Shown piece after piece: positions 5,977 to 6,890 of a stretch of 6,890 bases of DNA. How positions within the stretch are numbered: position 1 is the stretch's first letter; each line of letters begins with the position of its first letter. The position numbers and the translations under genes were made by a program. The DNA is from Desulfobacula sp. GTDB lineage: Bacteria > Desulfobacterota > Desulfobacteria > Desulfobacterales > Desulfobacteraceae. The notes under the pieces were generated by a model that saw only the letters and a list, made by a program, of their open reading frames with translations, was not told the origin of the DNA and did not search any database. The stretch is taken from assembly GCA_027858355.1 (NCBI GenBank), contig JAQICW010000355.1:1-6890 (forward strand), in the 5' to 3' direction.

Positions 5977-6890
5977 GTTATTTTCAGATTTTCCAGTAAG
6001 GGTTTATACACGGTTAAGGAGTTTTGGGCAAAACCTGAGGAAATCAGTTTGTCAACACTTTCAAAAGGGTCGTTATTTTCAACACAAAGAGAGACATATC
6101 GGTTTTCCTTTTCCCCTGTTTGATAATACCCGCCATACCAGCTGGCCTTTGCTCTATTCATGGCTTTAAATATCAAATCTCTCTCATGCTCGAATGGATT
6201 CCATTCTGAAGTGTCCAGTTCTGATAGGTCCGGCTCAAATTTTTCCTTTAACAGTGCCTGTGCAAATAACCAGGATGTTTCGCAGAAAAAATAAAAAGGG
6301 CGCTTCCTCCCTTTATCATAAATTTGAATCAACTCCTTGAAATATTTAAGAGCAACCGATTCCAAAGCAGGAAACAAAAAGGTTACAATGGGCTTTTTCC
6401 CTTTTGGGTCCCGCCCGATAAGAATGGTTTCTTTAGGGCACTCAGGAGGAGCACAGATATTTAAAAACAGATGCCTGATCCAGCCTGAAAGCAATCTTGC
6501 ACTATTGAGCTTTCCAAAACTTAAGGAATACATCCCATCCTCTCTTACATCCGTGAAATTTGCTGAAACTATCAAGCCGTCTATATTTATTTCCAGGGCA
6601 ACAGGAGGCAATTGTTTTTTAGATACAATGGTTCTGGCTGCATCAATTACAGGGTTGGCAATGCCCACCATTTTTTCATATTCAAATCTACCTTTTTCTC
6701 CAAAGGGAAGGCTTCCCATGGCCTTGATAATTGGATAAAATTGAGTTTCCCTGGAATACCTTGTTTTTTGTTCAACCAGAAAACTGCCAAGGGTATATTG
6801 ATCCAGCCCTGATATGGAGAAGATTTCCCTGTCATGGGTCTGGTCTTCCACATCCGGCACTTTTATGTTTAATCCTTCTTTCATGTAACC
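5973..6890 (-). CDS. recC: RecC, exodeoxyribonuclease V gamma subunit (C-terminal part, cut by window edge)
   Basis: The visible 305 codons are the C-terminal part of RecC, the non-catalytic subunit that splits the DNA duplex and, in E. coli, recognises Chi. Family-typical stretches, numbered from the Met codon at 6884, are ISGLDQYTLGSFLVE (24-38), AMGSLPFGEKG (55-65), SARLLSGWIRHLFLN (128-142), KGRKRPFYFFCETSWLFAQ (191-209), AKASWYGGY (245-253), and NDPFESVDKL with VYKPLLENL near the end. This matches the RecC C-terminal region, which has a degenerate nuclease-like fold. The frame is open past that Met to the window edge (Gly-Tyr precede it), and RecC is normally about 1,100 residues, so the Met at 6884 is internal and the true start is outside. 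Its TGA overlaps the recB ATG by two bases, so recC and recB form one transcriptional unit. Identity rests on motif pattern; the sequence is divergent from E. coli. Confidence 0.92.
   Translation of the reverse strand, partial: GYMKEGLNIKVPDVEDQTHDREIFSISGLDQYTLGSFLVEQKTRYSRETQFYPIIKAMGSLPFGEKGRFEYEKMVGIANPVIDAARTIVSKKQLPPVALEINIDGLIVSANFTDVREDGMYSLSFGKLNSARLLSGWIRHLFLNICAPPECPKETILIGRDPKGKKPIVTFLFPALESVALKYFKELIQIYDKGRKRPFYFFCETSWLFAQALLKEKFEPDLSELDTSEWNPFEHERDLIFKAMNRAKASWYGGYYQTGEKENRYVSLCVENNDPFESVDKLISSGFAQNSLTVYKPLLENLKIT

Noticed and set aside
5973..6738. Several plus-strand ORFs opposite recC and recB
   Set aside because: They are antisense to conserved RecC/RecB sequence, have no domain signature and no ribosome site that I can see.

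Overview
The window looks like a piece of a moderately AT-rich Gram-negative bacterial chromosome. The RecC/RecB-type recombination genes and a plant-arginase-like ureohydrolase would fit a proteobacterium or Desulfobacterota member. That placement is a guess from gene style only, because there is no rRNA or other strong taxonomic marker.

Layout: (1) Positions 1-612, plus strand: a short acidic hypothetical ORF at the left edge, possibly an orphan or cut antitoxin-like protein, followed by a stand-alone CheY-like receiver protein. (2) Positions 613-1522: an accessory or decayed stretch. It holds no intact gene. It contains a 5'-truncated GGDEF (diguanylate cyclase) remnant on the minus strand and a zone with two consecutive hairpin-forming dyads directly behind the ureohydrolase gene. 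(3) Positions 1523-2356, minus strand: a complete arginase/agmatinase-family enzyme, with a good promoter-like sequence and a small palindrome upstream. (4) Positions 2399-2445: an intrinsic terminator closing the recombination operon. (5) Positions 2446-6890, minus strand: complete recB with its helicase and nuclease motifs, preceded by the 3' part of recC, which runs off the right edge. recC and recB overlap by ATGA, so they are a translationally coupled pair.

How the genes work together: RecC and RecB form the core of the exonuclease V helicase-nuclease that processes double-strand breaks. recD is not the next gene; the recB message appears to end at a terminator and the ureohydrolase has its own promoter, so the latter is an independent metabolic gene (arginine or agmatine catabolism, nitrogen/polyamine). 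The receiver protein would need a histidine kinase encoded elsewhere.

I do not see a clear new multi-gene system. The points most worth checking are the plant-type arginase affinity, the abruptly cut GGDEF remnant beside a possible interspersed hairpin repeat, and the absence of recD from the recCB operon.
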